64,000 nt of DNA from Trema orientale (GCA_002914845.1 JXTC01000045.1:1079390-1143389); one strand, 5' to 3'. Counted from the stretch's first letter, positions 37,042 through 50,322 are shown. Notes: a model not told the origin generated them from the sequence alone. Translations and numbers: made by a program.

Positions 37042-37740
37042 ATTGTTTTATCCGTTAAAATTTATCTTACAAGTCTTTTTATAGTAAAAAATTAAAAAGA
37101 GAAAGAGCATTAAATCGTATATATTTGTTATTATTTTTCCAACTACCGCTCTAAAAAACAAAAATACCTATGGAACTATGTATATACATATTTAACCCAT
37201 GTGTTTTTAGAAATACAGGAAAATTCCCTTAAATTTATGATTCATTATGGAAAATAAACATATCAAATGTGTCATCTCATGTCGTGCTTTCATGTCACGC
37301 ATTGTTAGTTCACGTGCCTAGGCTTGCTAGTTTATATGGGCCAAAACTTTCTAATTTAATAAGTTTTTTTCTATAAAAAAAGTTAATGCTTTCAAATGTA
37401 ACAAAAAGGAACTTACCACGAACCTTTCGTATTTTTTTTAAATGAACCCTTCGTGTTTAAAATTGGGCTTGGTTGAGGAAAATAGGGAAAAAAAAAAAGA
37501 GAGAGAGAAAAATGAATTAAAAATATTTATAAGTATGAAAAATAATTAAAAATTATTTGAAATTCATATGTATAATATGTTAACATGTCGAGTTAATGTG
37601 TTAGTATATCATGATGTGTCCTATCGTATTTAGTACATCATACTTGATTTATGAACCCAAACATGATCTACATTTTGTCATGTCACCATGCATTGGATGG
37701 GCTGGCTCGTTCCTCTTGATAACTTTAGCAAAAATCCTTA
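37042..37740. repeat. 700-bp direct repeat, copy 2
   Basis: Second copy of 35948-36653, offset about 1.09 kb, same orientation. Neither copy encodes a protein. Confidence 0.85.
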
Positions 37741-38044
37741 CAATTTAACTAGTTTGAAATATGAAATTCGAATACAAGTTTGATGAAAAAAAAAATTGAT
37801 TTAAAAAATGACAAAGTTATCCTTAATTGAAAGTATATTTAGACTTATATTACATTTTTATTTTGTGTTTAGATATATAGTAGTTGTTTGAAAACTATCA
37901 TATTACTTGTCAAAGCATTTTAAAAAAATCAAAACATTGTTGGGGAAACAGGATATACAATTGTTAAATTTATCATTTTAGCGAAAATAAAGAATATTTT
38001 TTTAAAAATAATTAATTAATAGACTTTCTTTGATCCTAACTCCA

Positions 38045-38560
38045 AAAGACATTATCAATTTTGACCTTTTTTAATACATATGGTAAAAAAAGGGACAACC
38101 TAAAATAAAATTAAAAAATTAGGACTTTTATTGTCATGTCATTTAATGAAAATTTAAGAGTTCTAAATTACCCGTGACTCGATCCTAGTCGAAAATTTTC
38201 GACCAAGTTGAAAAAGTCAAAAGTGAAGGAAGTAGCACTGGGAAGGTAGCTGAATTTTCCACTGGTGTCGAAGTTTTCCAGTTGTCGATCAAAAATCGAT
38301 CGGAACAACCAAGAGAAGCGGCAGAACAAGTTCAACCGCAGTCGAACTTTCTTGACTCTAGTCGAGCAACCAGGGTCGAGATCGGGACTGATGGTGGCAG
38401 ATGTAGTTTGGAGTTTTTTAGAAGAATGTATTTTAGGGTTTGTTAGTGAATAGAGTATCTATATGACATGGCAAATATGGGTTAGTTTTGAAAACATTTA
38501 CTAATGAGTTCATTTTTTATCATGAGAGTTTAATAGACTCGTTTGGTGTAAATTTTCCTA
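38045..38560. repeat. TCGA-rich dispersed repeat, copy 1
   Basis: Inverse copy of 51020-51650. Shared blocks include AATTTTGACC...TTTTAATACATA, TTGTCATGTCATTTAAT and GTTTTCAAAAC. The middle (38170-38390) is dense in AGTCGA/TCGACC words and, unlike the flanks, GC-richer. The 62-codon ORF at 38265-38453 is not supported as a gene. Superfamily unknown. Confidence 0.75.
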
Positions 38561-38909
38561 ACTTTATCATTTTAGTGTAAATGAAGAAGATTCTCAAATA
38601 GACATCGTATTTAACTTTAAAAAGTTAAAAAGAAAAAGAGAAAAGGCATTCGTCAATCATCATTTTTTGTTGTTAAAAAATAACAAAAACAAAGGGAGAA
38701 TTTATTGTGAAAATCTAATACTTTTAGGACTAAAATATTAAACCGAATAAACAACAGGGCGGGAGTGCTAATAACTCATAATGATTGTTTTGCAGTAACC
38801 CAACAACCCCTATTTTTCGTTTCTTTTTGCTAGAAAACCCCTTGATTATTCATTACTGCGCTTTTACGCCATTTCTCATTTCTGGCCGAAGAGACTAAAA
38901 AAAAGTCGT
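38561..38909. other. Upstream region of ARP2; no gene
   Basis: AT-rich to about 38760, then more balanced sequence that probably includes the ARP2 promoter and transcription start. No clear TATA box was identified. Confidence 0.4.
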
Positions 38910-38924
38910 ATGATCCGGCGTTGA
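38910..38924 (+). other. Four-codon uORF in the ARP2 leader
   Basis: ATG ATC CGG CGT TGA; its stop overlaps the next ATG (38924) as TGATG. It lies in the presumed 5' leader of ARP2 and could affect which ARP2 start is used. Confidence 0.5.
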
Positions 38925-39025
38925 TGAGAGAGGATCTGCCCAAAACCAAAACACAAACCCAAAGAGAGGAAGAAGAAGATTACGAAGAAGACGACGACGA
39001 CGACGACGAAGCAGCAAACTTCAAT

Positions 39026-42000
39026 ATGGATAACAGAAACGTCGTCGTTTGCGATAATGGCACTGGGGTAAGCTTTACTTCTTCTTCCTTATCTCATTAC
39101 AATCCATCAATAATTCATATTCAAACTCAGTAGTTTCTCGCGAATTCGTATGAAGTTCCTGCAAATATTGAAACCCTTCTCGACCCTGTTTAGATCTTTG
39201 TTATGTGATATTGAAACCCATTGTCGTATTGTCTTATTTTTGTTCTGTAAGCAAAAAATTATCGTGCTTTATAGTTCAATTTACTCTGAAAGAGAGTTGG
39301 AATCTGAATTGAAATGCAGTATGTGAAATGTGGGTTTGCTGGTGAGAACTTTCCCACTTCAGTATTTCCTTGTGTGGTGGGAAGGCCCATGCTTCGGTAT
39401 GAAGAATCACTCGTTGAACAAGAGCTCAAGGTTAATAATTTATTGATGATTTATCCAATTGTAGCTCATGAATTTAATTAATTTTATCGTTCTGGGGAGG
39501 ATATTTGATTTATTTTTGTTGGGTTTCTGATTGATTTAGGATATTGTTGTTGGAGAAGCTTGCGCAGAGCTAAGGCATCAGCTGGATATATCTTACCCTG
39601 TTAACAATGGCATTGTGCAAAACTGGGATGATATGGTTCATGTTTGGGATCATGCATTTTTCAATGAACTAAAAGTAAATTTTCTATGTTTCTGATCGTT
39701 GTGGGGAACCTTTGTTTTCTATATTGGTTATTTTCGTTGGATTACGAATTAGTCTTTGAACATTTTTCTATCAATAGATAAATCCAACTGAATGTAAGAT
39801 ACTGCTGACGGACCCACCTCTGAATCCTTCAAAGAACCGCGAAAAAATGGTTAGTATCTCTTATTCTTACTCCGGGAGCAATTTTATATGGTAATTAAAT
39901 CAATACCTTAACCGAATAACCAATATGTTTGACATATAAATATTTGCATCCTCAATGACTTAGCCTGAATTCAATCTTACAGGTGGAGACCATGTTTGAG
40001 AAATACAATTTTGCTGGTGTCTTCATTCAAATCCAAGCTGTTTTGACACTGTATGCTCAAGGTGCTTATAAAGATAATTAAAGGTTATTATGTCTTTTAT
40101 TTTTTGTCCCGTCATGTTTTCTCTAGTTTTTCAATTTAATTTTCACCCAGTCATGTCTTTTGTTCTCCACCTTTACATGGGATTTTCAGTACTTTATCTT
40201 ATAGTTTATGGAAATTATGGCAAACTATATCCAACAATTAATAATGACTCATCAGAAGTACTGGTTTGGAACAGTTCAGATTGATACTGTAAGGGAGAAA
40301 TGAAATCCCACTACTACTGTAATTATCTTCGTCTTTTCCTCGAATGATTCAGTATTCTTTACATCTCACAGGTTTGTTGACTGGACTAGTGATTGACTCT
40401 GGTGACGGTGTAACTCATGTGGTAAGCTTCTCGAATAGTTTTTCTCTACTATATTCTCTCATTCTTTTGATTCCTCTATACTGAGTGCTTTGCTTGAGTT
40501 TCCCAGGTTCCTGTTGTCGATGGCTACTCATTTCCTCATCTTACAAAGCGAATGAATGTAGCTGGCCGCCACATAACCTCGTATCTTGTCGATTTGCTCT
40601 CTCGAAGAGGGTGAGAACTAATTTGTTTTTAACTTAGCAGTAATACTAATAACGTTGGTATTATGTTTGGACATTTAGATGAAATTTCTATCTTACTTCG
40701 CATACACCACACTTTTCTTGAAGGTATGCGATGAATAGGACTGCGGACTTTGAGACTGTAAGGGAAATCAAAGAGAAGCTCTGCTACATAAGGTAGATAA
40801 ATAATCTCATATCCCGAACCCCTGATACTGTTGAATTTGTTGCATTTTTCATTACAACTATTTTTGTGTAGTTATGATTACAAGACGGAGTATCAACTGG
40901 GTCTCGAGACCACCATCCTTGTAAAGAATTACACTGTAAGTCTTTGCTGTCTTATGAATCTCCATTTCCTCATTTCTAAGTCTTCAATATCCAATTCAAT
41001 GTATTGCTCAGCTGAACAGGCAAGTTTTGGGATAGCCATAAGCATAATCCACCCTTATTCCATGTGCTGTAATTTGAATGTGATTTTAGTGATTTTTGCT
41101 CCTGATTTGAATATTATGTAAGTTTTAGTTTTACTATTTTTTTTTTTCTCGAAAATAATAAAGAATTGCACCTTTGTATTAAATCTTTGCATCTCTTATT
41201 CTATTAGCTGCCAGATGGAAGGGTCATTAAAGTTGGCACTGAACGGTTCCAGGCTCCTGAGGCTCTTTTCACACCTGTAAGCGTGACTAAATTTCTTTTC
41301 CTTATTCCCTCAGGGTTATTGCTTTACTGAGTTGATTGATCATTGATATATATGCTGGTTGTGGACTTCATAAATTGTTTATGAGTCTAGTACATTTACC
41401 CAAAAATATATTACTTTTAAGTGGCTTATGAAAGAAATCATCTGGCTAGAGTCTCCAATAAAGGTAAATGTTATGAGCAAGTAATTTAAAACCTTTTTTT
41501 TTTTTTTTTTTCAATTGAGGGGTATTTAGAATATATGGTTTTTAAAAAATATTTGGTGTTCCGCTATGCTATAGCTATGACTATGAAGTCATTGCATATT
41601 TTTATAGGATTAAGGCTTCCATTATTCACAGCTACTTTCCATTCATAGGAATTGATCGATGTCGAAGGTGATGGGATGGCTGACATGGTATTTCGTTGCA
41701 TTCAGGAAATGGATATAGACAACCGAATGATGGTAATAGTATTATTTCTCTTTTAGATCCAAGGTATTTCAATTTGTTTTTAGATCCTCGAGCAGTTACT
41801 AAGGTATTAATGTGATTTCTGTGGTACAGACCTGTGTCATGTTATCTATTTCTGAATTTCAATGAAAATTCTCTCTGCAGCTTTACCAGCATATAGTTTT
41901 AAGTGGAGGCAGCACAATGTATCCTGGATTACCTAGTCGGTAATGTCTTAACTGCTCTTGGCATATAAAATGATGCTTGGTACTCTGATTTGCATTTGAA

Positions 42001-42660
42001 TTGAGTGCACGAACTAAGTTAAATTTAATCATCCTTGTGCCCATTTGTTTGTTTGGCATGACTTTCACAATAATTACGCGTGTTATTAAAAGAAGCCCAA
42101 TTGTTAATGTATAAATTTTTCTTCAGTTTGGAGAAAGAGATCCTGGATCGCTACCTTGAAGTTGTTCTGAAGGGTAACAAAGATGGATTGAAGGTAATAT
42201 CAAACTTTTAGATTATGAGTAGTTACTTAACCGATAAGTTTTCAGGCTTTGAATTAGAGGAGGTAGAAAAATCTGCATTCCACATTGAACTCAATGTGAT
42301 CCGAAGGAGGAAAAATGACATAGGAAAGAGAGTAGACTTTAGTCTGTCTTCTTTTCCTGAACTAATTTATTTTTGTGAACAGAAACTACGGTTACGAATT
42401 GAAGATCCACCACGGAGAAAGCACATGGTCTATTTAGGTGGTGCAGTACTTGCAGGAATTATGAAGGTAAATGGCAATACTCTCTCATCTTTGGGGCATA
42501 AGTTTCTGATTGATGCAACGGTTTACACAATTTATTCATATTTTTCCCACTGTATTTGGTTTACAATGGCAAAAATCAGGATGCTCCTGAGTTTTGGATT
42601 AGCAGGGAAGATTATCAGGAAGAGGGGGTTGCTTGTCTAAGCAAGTGTGGCCAGGCATGA
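39026..42660 (+). CDS. ARP2: Actin-related protein 2 (Arp2/3 complex), 389 aa, 15 exons
   Basis: Exons: 39026-39067, 39320-39430, 39540-39674, 39778-39849, 39983-40061, 40372-40421, 40507-40610, 40724-40792, 40872-40935, 41208-41276, 41649-41732, 41881-41939, 42127-42193, 42383-42466, 42580-42660. All introns are GT...AG and the 1170 coding bases give 389 residues, the length of Arabidopsis ARP2. The actin-fold nucleotide-binding blocks are present: [31 protein letters not shown] and [18 protein letters not shown]2-specific features are [17 protein letters not shown] and the C-terminal KCGQA. ARP2 pairs with ARP3 to nucleate branched actin filaments downstream of SCAR/WAVE, shaping trichomes and pavement cells. 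I chose the ATG at 39026 because it gives the conserved N-terminus; an in-frame ATG at 38924 would add 34 acidic residues. Confidence 0.96.
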
Positions 42661-44444
42661 CTTTGCTTTGAGGTCAGTTGTCACCCACTTAGTTCTCTCT
42701 CAAGACTTGGAAGAGAACGAGTTTCAAGCATAAGCATGAGAGGCCACGATATCACGGGCTTTCGAGTAACCTGAGGATTCTTTGAACTGCCATGAATACA
42801 TCCTTGTCTAGCTGTTCGTGAGCCTAATGGCAAGAGTATGAAAGTGATGAGAACCAACAGAAGCATAATGACCAAAAATTGAACATAAAAGTATAAATTG
42901 CTGTGTATTTCATTGATATTATGGTGGTATATTCACGTTTCAATTTTAGCTTGATTGTGACTGGCTTTATTTGGATACATTAACTGAGTTGTGAATACAT
43001 GAAAACATAACTCGCCTTGGGAAATATATAATTTGTGTTGTTGGGCGTATCTCTAATGTGTACTTTTCGATAACTTAATTAGAGGTTAAACATAATAATA
43101 GAAATAGTAAATTTATGAAAACATCAGTTGCAAATAAATTATAAGTCAGCAACAACTAAGTTAAAGCCACAAATTTGACCTTTCCAAACAAAAATGCTGT
43201 TAATATTTCATCATCTTATTTTGTAAAAGCTACTGATAGCAGCACTTGCGGGTAAACTACCGAATGATCTGATAAAGACGAACCTAATACTTACTGAAGA
43301 AAATTCGGCATTTTTTCTTTTTTTCAATGTTAGTTTTAAATTTGAATGGGACTAAGTGAGCTATAAAAGCATGACTCGGTAAAAGAAAATACCTAATACG
43401 TTTGTTGCCGGCTTAGGCTGGTGGTGACTACAATTCCTCTCAATATAAAGATACATAAGTAAATGATTCTCGCTATAAATTTCGAGTAGCAATCTGTTTA
43501 AGTTTAGACACTATATGTTTAATATTATGAAACCAAAACTTAAAAAAGTTACGTCAACACTGATAGGTTGTCAAAATTTGATAACAGATGGATTAGACAA
43601 TAACCTTTGGATTATTTGGTAGTCGCTTTTATTTTCCTTTTCTTATGGAACTAAAATGAGTTTGAGAGGCAAGAGCTGCCAGCCAACTCTCAACGGTTGG
43701 AAATTGTCATGAAAAAACAAGCAACAGAATACATCATACAAGACTGAGTAAGAGAATTTGGGAGGCCAACCCCATCAAATAAGCTCCCACCATTCCTCTC
43801 TCAGACACCATATTACTCTTCTTTTTCTTTTTTCTGGTATATTAGGTCCCAAGGCCAGTGGCCTAACCCCAGACAATACCTAATTCAGTACCAAAGACAA
43901 ATCCTAACCCAGAAATCGATTCAATATAATCTGGTCTGCCAGCAACATTTTCTTGTTTTAACACCATCATCATTACCAATAATAAATCAGGCTCAACCAC
44001 CCATCACTTTCACATTCATTAAAAATATTCATTGTCATAAAGAAGAAAGCCATCCTTAAAGTTAAATAGCCTGGGACACTTCCCTTTCTACAAATATCTA
44101 CGTCTACTAACCCCACTGGAAATACAAAGTACTCATTTGATACCGTGTCACAAAACTCCCAAGTTTCAACGCAATCCATGTGTTTCTGATCATTAGTATT
44201 AGTATTTGGTTATACCCGAACTGTGTTCTGCTCATTCCTGTTCAGCTTTTTTTGGGAACTCTATTCCCTTTTATCTCACATGGTCTGGTTTCTCTTCATG
44301 ATTATCTATATGATGTATTTAACAAGCCATTTCACATAAACCATAAGCCATCTTCTTTTTCAGTTTGCTTATTCTTCCGCCGAGTATCTTTGTTTTTTCT
44401 TCTATATTCTACTTCAGGGTTTGGAGCTGGGAGAGTCTGCTGTC
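42661..44444. other. ARP2 3' region and intergenic; no gene
   Basis: 42661-43080 is probably 3' untranslated sequence. The rest contains no supported ORF. The feruloyl transferase promoter should lie in the last several hundred bases; no unambiguous core motif was seen. Confidence 0.45.
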
Positions 44445-45878
44445 ATGGAGAACTCCAATGGCAATGTGTTGGAACTTAGAGTGAAGCGAGGCGAGCCAAC
44501 TCTCGTTTCCCCCGCGGAGGAGACACAGAAGGGTTTCTACTTCCTTTCAAACCTTGATCAGAACATCGCAGTGATTGTTCGAACCATCTACTGCTTCAAG
44601 TCAGATGAGGAGAAAGGGAATGACAAGGCAGGGGAGGAGATTAGGAATGCCTTAGAGGAAGTTCTGGTCCACTATTACCCTCTTGCTGGGCGGCTGGAAA
44701 TCAGCTCAGAGGGAAAACTCATCATAAATTGTTCCGGGGAGGGAGCTGTTTTTGTTGAGGCTGAAGCAGATTGTTTGTTGGACGATATTGGAGATGTTAC
44801 AAAGCCTGACCCGGACACTCTTGGGAAGCTGGTCTATGATATTCCTGGTGCAAAAAACATACTCGAAATGCCTCCTTTGGTGGCTCAGGTTGGTAAATTA
44901 TCTGCAGATCACGTAGTATCATGTTGGTCTTCTTACGTTCTAGTGTCAAAATTTTCAGTAAATTAAGATTTATAAGTTATTGGAGTAGGTTTAATTTAGC
45001 TTCTACTTCTTATCTTCCAGGTGACTAAATTCAAGTGTGGAGGCTTTGTTCTTGGCCTTTGTTTAAACCATTGTATGGTTGATGGGATCGGTGCTATGGA
45101 ATTTGTGAACTCATGGGGTGAAACTGCTAGGGGGATGCCCTTGAGTGTCCCTCCATGTCTAGACAGGAGCATTCTCAAATCCAGGGATCCACCTCAGATA
45201 GAATACTTACACCCAGAATTCTCTGAGATTAAGGACATTTCTTGCACCAATGACCTTTATGAGGACAAAATGCTCTACAGGTCGTTCTGTTTCGACCCGG
45301 AAAAGCTTGAAAAGCTAAAGATGAAAGCCAAGGAAAATGGTGCTCTTGAAAAGTGTACTACATTTGAAGCACTATCAGCATTCGTGTGGAAAGCTCGAAC
45401 CAAGGCGCTAAGACTGTTGCCAGAACAAGAGACAAAACTTCTGTTTGCTGTTGATGGAAGGCCCAAGTTCAGCCCACCGCTCCCAAAAGGGTACTTTGGC
45501 AATGGAATTGTCCTAACAAATTCCATATGCCAAGCTGGTGAACTCTTGGAGAAGCCACTATCATTTGCAGTTGGGCTAGTTCAGGATGCCATTAAGATGG
45601 TAAACGATGGTTATATGAGATCAGCCATAGATTATTTCGAAGTGACAAGAGCAAGGCCTTCTTTGGATTCCACACTTTTGATCACTACATGGTCTAGGCT
45701 GTCGTTTCACGCCACGGACTTCGGTTGGGGAGAGCCTGTTTTATCAGGTCCAGTGGCTCTGCCAGAGAAGGAGGTGATCTTGTTCCTTTCACATGGGAAA
45801 GAGAGGAAAAGCATAAATGTTCTTTTAGGTCTGCCAGCTCCCGCCATGAAAACTTTCCAAGAACTGATGCACATCTAG
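44445..45878 (+). CDS. ASFT/HHT1: Omega-hydroxyacid O-feruloyl transferase (BAHD family), 433 aa
   Basis: Two exons, 44445-44888 and 45021-45878, joined at a GT...AG intron after codon 148. The catalytic HXXXD motif is HCMVD at residues 165-169 and the structural DFGWG motif is at 381-385, the expected BAHD arrangement. The sequence follows Arabidopsis HHT1/ASFT (At5g41040) throughout, for example [20 protein letters not shown] near the N-terminus and [15 protein letters not shown] before the intron. The enzyme transfers feruloyl from feruloyl-CoA to omega-hydroxy fatty acids and fatty alcohols in the cytosol, making aromatic monomers of suberin. The start was chosen at the first ATG; the Arabidopsis protein has a longer N-terminus, so an upstream start cannot be fully excluded. 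It lies downstream of and parallel to ARP2. Confidence 0.95.
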
Positions 45879-47109
45879 AAAGCTAGGATTATCTCATCAC
45901 TGCTTTTCTTCCCGAATCACTATTATTTCAGATTGTTGTTTTAGGATAATCAAAGAAAAGGTATGCAGATCTCAGTATGCTTTATGAAAGTTGTCACTAG
46001 TGTCTGTATGGAGTTTTATAGGAGAACACGTCCAAAGTCTACGATGCTTGTTTTAATGTTTTAACAAGAAGAAAAATATGCATTTATGTAGCATTGTTAT
46101 TGATTGTTACTCTTTTTTTTTTTTTTTTTTTCTTGAAAATATTTTCCTCCGGTTGCATCATTGATAGATTCCTCCTCTGAGTTCTCACTTCTCTGTCAGA
46201 GTTAGTCTGTTTGTATTATGTCCGAAAGAGTTCGCATGCTGATAATGAAGTTTTAGATTCATTTGCAGTTTTGCAGGGAGGCTTTTGGATGTTAGTTCCT
46301 TAATTTTCCATCTTCCTTCAATCTATAAACTAGCTTTTGGTTGTCATAAAAAGCTATGATTTATTGGAAAGTTTATTTTTCAGCAAAAAAGAAAAAATAT
46401 ATTTATATATATCAATGTCTATATATTTGTTATTTTGTTTCATCCAGAAAAGGTGTCAAACGAATCTCTAAAACAACTTTCGTTTAGCATAATCCTGAAA
46501 GTTACTGGTTTTCACTTTTCAGATTCTCTATCTGAGAACATTTCATCTAAGCATAGAACAGCAAATATCTCTAGTTTTTAATGAACTTTGTATAATATTC
46601 AGGAAGATTCTAGGCCATGGGCTGGGGTTGAGGATCCTAAATGTGAGTATGCAACTTTGAAGGCAGTATAAAACAGAACATCAATCAATTTGGATAGATG
46701 AACGAAACAACACAGACCCAAATCATTTCATGTACAACTAATAGTAATGCGATACACATATCAAAACTCTTCAAAGCCATGATCCAAAACATCAAAATCT
46801 CAACACTTCCATAGATATAAATGGTAAATGCTTGCCCTTTTCTGGGTTTTGGCTTGAAGTAAAGATTTCACCTTCGCATTTAATAGTTAACTTTCAATCA
46901 TAAATATGAATATTCCGAGTGGACTGTGGAGCTAAGGTCTTTCACAACTTGAAGAAGATGAGAACGTTCTTAGCCAGCTGAAACCGTTTAATCTGTCTTT
47001 CCACCGAAGGAACATTTGTTCTAAACATCTTAATAAGGAATCAATCCAATATACAAAATGGCAAATCAACTTTCAATTTCTTCAACCCAAACTATACATG
47101 TATCAATAT

Positions 47110-47159
<50 letters not shown>

Positions 47160-47336
47160 CTTAGTATAGTAGCTAAAATAACCACACACATATATTTTGC
47201 AGCAGAGAGAAAGCAAGGAAAAAACAATGAGGGGACTTGAAGAAGGTGGCGTTTATAATGGAAGCACTTCAAATGGAGGGAAAGTGTTTAGAAAAGGGTA
47301 TTGGAGGAGACTAATGAAAAGTGAAAAGCCTTGGTC
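45879..47336. other. Convergent intergenic region; no gene
   Basis: 3' flanks of the feruloyl transferase (plus) and the Ole e 1-like gene (minus). It contains a poly-T tract near 46110-46130 and an AT microsatellite at 47112-47158. No ORF is supported. Confidence 0.5.
47112..47158. repeat. (AT)n microsatellite
   Basis: About 23 AT dinucleotides without interruption. Confidence 0.95.
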
Positions 47337-47948
47337 TCAGTTCCCACATAAGGAAACCTCTTTCTTTGATGGTCTGAAGTTCAAAGCACTTAGGCTATAG
47401 ATGCAGAGATTGGCTCCTTTTGATTTGACTGCTATTTGATCTGAGGTGGCTCTGTAACCAGGAACATTGCATGAAGAACTCGAACTCCACATTAAGCTTG
47501 CCTGACAAGAATTCACGATTGCTGATTCTTCAGCACATTTGATTCCATCAACAGATGGTATTTCCAACTTGTAGACTCCATACTTGTTTGTAGTTCTATT
47601 TACTGAGAATGATATCTGTTCTGCTGTCCTTGGTGAGATTACTTTGAACATGCAATCTATTTTAACTTCTGCACCTGTTGAGTCAGTTGGGCACATTTAA
47701 AAAATCATAGAACATAACTTGAAAGCCACAACTTGGAACAGAAAACTTGAAACTGGAATCTGGGTAGTTGAGATTACATTCTTACCTGGTAAAAAGTAAC
47801 TGTGTTTGGAGAAGCTATTGTTATGGCAGGTGTCACAATAAACAAAACCCATCACCACAATGTGAGAGTTGGTTTTAACTGGCCTGGCATCCAAAACAAG
47901 GAACCTCAAAATGAAGGAAGAAACAACAAAGACAAGTAGTGAATTCAT
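47337..47948 (-). CDS. Pollen Ole e 1 allergen/extensin-family secreted protein, 166 aa
   Basis: Exons (minus): 47948-47786 and 47674-47337, with a GT...AG intron splitting the glycine in FLPGAEV. The N-terminus MNSLLVFVVSSFILRFL is a clear signal peptide, probably cleaved before RPVKTN. The Ole e 1 domain shows VVMGFVYCDTC, FSKHSYFLPGAEVKIDC and three later cysteines or more, suited to disulfides. Ole e 1-like proteins are extracellular, but their biochemical role is mostly unknown; not all are pollen-specific. I chose ATG 47948 because it places the signal peptide at the start; no in-frame ATG exists further upstream in the same open stretch. Confidence 0.9.
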
Positions 47949-50322
47949 GGTGAGAACTGGGAGATGATGAGATGGAAACTCCAAGCCGAGTTTGCTTCTC
48001 TATGAATAGTTTCTTTTGGTGTGTCTGCAGTGAATAGGTCACAGAGAGCATTAATCACATTCACACAGTAAAGGAGGTGAGTTTGTTGAGTGGATAACGA
48101 GTGAGAAGCATTTGGTGGAGTGGGAGATACAACTGTGAGTAAAGAGCTTGAGAAAAAAACTTATCTTATTCACAAGAAAACAAAGACATGTGAACTTGGT
48201 TTGGCGGGATATGAAATTGATGTGTAGGAAAGAGAGAGACAGAAGGAGGAGTTAAATTATGTGAAAGAATTAAAGTAGGTATAAAATCTTTTGGTTAAAT
48301 TCAGCGGTGGTACTGATAATGGTGCTGCTAGGAGCTGAGTCTGACTACCAAATTAAAGAGCCAATAATAAAAGCTCACATGCAAAAGAAGCTATTTATTT
48401 CTCTAAGGAATGGGGTTATGGGGGATTGTAGACTTCTCTATCTCATGGCATTAAATTCTGTTATTATTCAGTGTAAGCTTTTTCCCATGGCCCGGCCTAC
48501 TGTACTTTCATATCGAGTGGCTTTCAAGGACAGTTGTGTTCTCCAAGACCAGACCAACCAGTTAGTTTTTTTTTTGGCTAGAGGACATTTTTTTCATTCA
48601 AGGAAAAAAAAAAAAAAAAACTTTGGAAAGACTAGAGAGTAAATCAAATCCAAGCTAGGGTATGCTCTTCTTCGTATGCCCACTTTGTGCATCTGAATGT
48701 TGGTTGTGTCTTGTATGGATGTATTGAGTGTGAATGCTTTTTTTTTTTTTTTTTCTCCCGAAAGGAGAGTGTGAATGTTTAATGAAATGACTGTCACATA
48801 GCACTAGTAGTGGACCAGTGAAACTGAAGTTGTTCACGTGCACTTGCAAAGCAATTTAGTCACAAAGATAGCCTTTTTAGACACAAATGCAAAAGTAGTT
48901 GTTGTTAAACTTACCTTGAACCATGTTTTGTTCCCAATGAGGCTTTGTACTGTATAATATAATATATATATATATAGCCTTTTGAGTGATGACTCATGCC
49001 TCTGCTTAGATAAAAAAAAAAAAAAAAAACATGCAATAAAATGACTTGATGCAATAACACCCACTAATCAAATACATGACATCATTAAGGAAAAGAATAT
49101 ACCAATATAATCAGAAAGAATAGAAGGCAGGGGAAAGGTTTTGGAACCAACCCAAGTTCCGGCAAATATTGGACATTCAGTTTGTTTTACCATTCCTTTC
49201 CTTTTAACCACTAATGCTAGCAATTTGCAAAACTTAAGGCACATTGAGACTTGGGCTGGGCCTATTGCTTTGGGAGATGCTCTAAGGTTAACCCATCAAA
49301 AAAAGGCTTCAAGGGAGCCCAATTTGATTCCCAAGTCTGAAGTTTTCATTGGAGCTTGACGTATGGGCCCAACTCATCCAATCAATATTGTAATTCAAAA
49401 CTAGATAGTGCTAACAAGGAAACGAACTTAGGACTAAAATATTTGTCCTGATATTCTAAAACTCAATTTTCTGTATTTTCAATCTAGTTTTGCAGCTAGT
49501 AATGCTAATTATGAGTAATAAGACTAGTATATACACTATAGTTTGTTTTCCAGTACAAGAAACTTGACCTGGCCATAATTTTGTTAATCATAAACACTCC
49601 AAACAGAACATACCATCTCTAGGGTGGGTAACACCAACCTCTAGACTCTGGAGTCAAAGCTTCTTAATTTAAAGTTTCATGGTGGTCCTTTTTCCTAATT
49701 TGTATGGAATGATTTTACGTACCATTATTATTTGTTCTTTTAAAGTTCAAAACACGGAATAAAACAAAGTTAGCGTAATCACTAATCATTTATTAGAAAT
49801 GGCGTTATTTGGATTTAATGTTCACACAAAAATAAAACCCCACTAAAGACATGACAAAAGTTAGACAAAGCTCTTGCAAAAAATACTAATTCAACTCTAC
49901 GTACTAATTAGAGTTTTCATCTCCTGCAGATAACTATTCCTAGCTGGCTCATTTCCAATATATGACGCTTATTACCTTTATTATATCAATTCTTGATACC
50001 ACATTATAACATGGAGCGAAATTCTTATATGATATGACCATTATCGTCATTAACTATATAATATCATCATGATATGGTTATGACATACAAGTATTATTGT
50101 TGAATCATATCACGATGGCCGTTTATGTAGTATAGCATAAGTACAACTGATGGCAATCAAACACCAGAGAAAGCAAAGGCCTTGGGACTAATATTTGAGA
50201 TTGGACGTAGGCGATAGTATTTCTTTATCCAAAACTATAGGAAATTAATGTTTCCATTTCATGAAACAATAGCAGCGTTTGAGTTCTTTCAAGGGTACGT
50301 ACGTATGTACGTGGCTTTATCT
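47949..50322. other. Intergenic; no gene supported
   Basis: Mixed sequence with poly-A/T tracts near 48565-48620, 48739-48754 and 49010-49030. ORFs up to 111 codons (48307-48642) lack domains and run into homopolymers. No RNA gene is recognised. Confidence 0.45.

Noticed and set aside
48307..48642. 111-codon plus-strand ORF
   Set aside because: No domain, no promoter context, and its C-terminus is a poly-lysine run from an A-tract.
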